This document shows, in pieces, positions 43,539-43,898 of a stretch of 43,898 nt of DNA. The position numbers and the translations under genes are program-made. Source of the stretch: a bacterium (GTDB lineage: Bacteria; Armatimonadota; Chthonomonadetes; Chthonomonadales; JAMCWF01). The stretch is from NCBI GenBank assembly GCA_021842405.1, contig JAKBZR010000017.1, forward strand, positions 1-43,898, in the 5' to 3' direction. The notes beneath the pieces are model-generated. The model was not told the DNA's origin. It searched no databases and was given only the letters and a program-made list of their open reading frames with translations. The number at the start of each line of letters is the position of its first letter. Within the stretch, counting starts at the first letter, position 1.

Positions 43539-43898
43539 TTAAACCTTTTGATGTAAAAAAAGTCGCTCGTAAATCCGGCGCACCTCCTGCATCCGCGCCT
43601 TCATTTGATTGAACAAGCGATCTTCAGCCGCCACCCGCTCGCCGTCCGGCAGACCCCATGCTAAGGCGATCGGCCGCCGTTGAGCGTGGTTTTCCGGTAA
43701 GGATTCCGAGCTGGTGCCACTGCGCAACTGCAGGTGCCCGCGCAACCGATTCAGGGTGAGATAGGCCTCTTCCAGCATAGCGGCATCCGGCTCGATCAAT
43801 GCTCCGCACCTATGCAGTGCACGTATGGCGGCGATCGTATTTTGCTTGCGGCACTGGGGCGCATGGTAGCCGTATTGGAGCTGCCTCGCCTGCACGAG
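43539..43898 (-). CDS. glnE: Glutamine synthetase adenylyltransferase, C-terminal fragment
   Basis: The last 119 residues or so of GlnE; the rest lies beyond the window edge. VQARQLQYGYHAPQCRKQNT matches the segment joining the second nucleotidyltransferase domain to the C-terminal helical bundle, and EEAYLTLNRLRGHLQLRSG and ERVAAEDRLFNQMKARMQEV the bundle itself. GlnE attaches and removes AMP on glutamine synthetase in response to PII. Since the frame is open to the edge, no start can be given. The DNA-binding or PII partner genes are not visible. Confidence 0.8.
   Translation of the reverse strand, partial: LVQARQLQYGYHAPQCRKQNTIAAIRALHRCGALIEPDAAMLEEAYLTLNRLRGHLQLRSGTSSESLPENHAQRRPIALAWGLPDGERVAAEDRLFNQMKARMQEVRRIYERLFLHQKV

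Overview
The window is a 43.9 kb piece of a bacterial chromosome, moderately GC-rich, with single-copy housekeeping genes (mutL, cysS, trpDCF, plsY, the end of glnE) interleaved with accessory blocks. Lineage cannot be fixed from sequence alone. Two Tat-exported carbohydrate-active proteins, a PEP-CTERM protein, many secreted beta-helix and beta-propeller proteins, and very dense intergenic repeats would fit Armatimonadota or a similar environmental phylum, but this is a guess. No transposase, integrase, CRISPR array or phage gene was found.

Layout. 1-6.3 kb: sixA-type phosphatase, SAM hydrolase, M48 protease, mutL, membrane protein. 6.5-14.6 kb: a mostly minus-strand block for extracellular carbohydrate (two beta-helix proteins, a PEP-CTERM protein, a TIM-barrel hydrolase-like protein, a GH36 alpha-galactosidase). 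14.7-16.8 kb: two tiny ORFs beside a repeat, a PQQ-type beta-propeller with higher-order tandem structure, and tRNA-Leu(CAA). 17.1-28.5 kb: a surface-glycan locus (flippase, three GT4, three GT2, one sulfotransferase) broken up by repeat islands that carry two small nuclease genes (GIY-YIG and DUF559). 28.8-32.4 kb: orphan MNT-type nucleotidyltransferase, group-2-like sigma-70 factor, propeller plus helical-toroid secreted protein. 33-43.9 kb: OGG1-type glycosylase overlapping cysS, an Ig-like membrane protein running into trpDCF, an orphan DNA methyltransferase, an exported protein overlapping plsY, and the C-terminus of glnE.

Most notable. (1) The methyltransferase gene lies between an intact trpF and a second, 354-bp, about 98 percent identical copy of the trpF 3' half: a methyltransferase inserted with a long target duplication. 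(2) A MITE-like family (about 90-210 bp, ends GTAAGAGTTCAGTT / AACTGAACTCTTAC, core of CCCTCCCCC...GGGGGAGGG) occurs about ten times, and sigma-70 promoters often start a few bases beyond its right end. (3) Each of the two standalone nuclease genes is embedded in its own repeat class, with the repeat translated in frame ahead of the nuclease start: GIY-YIG with 20-bp ATTCCC-N8-GGGAAT palindromes (dRS3-like), DUF559 with the CCCTCCCCC/GGGGGAGGG repeat. This suggests repeat-nuclease partnerships, perhaps analogous to REP/RAYT, and is the best candidate for an undescribed system.

The glycan genes look recently duplicated. The GT2 genes share near-identical 5' ends, two of them including the upstream leader, and two GT4 paralogues flank the sulfotransferase. 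Repeat density is highest exactly there, so repeat-mediated recombination probably shaped the locus.
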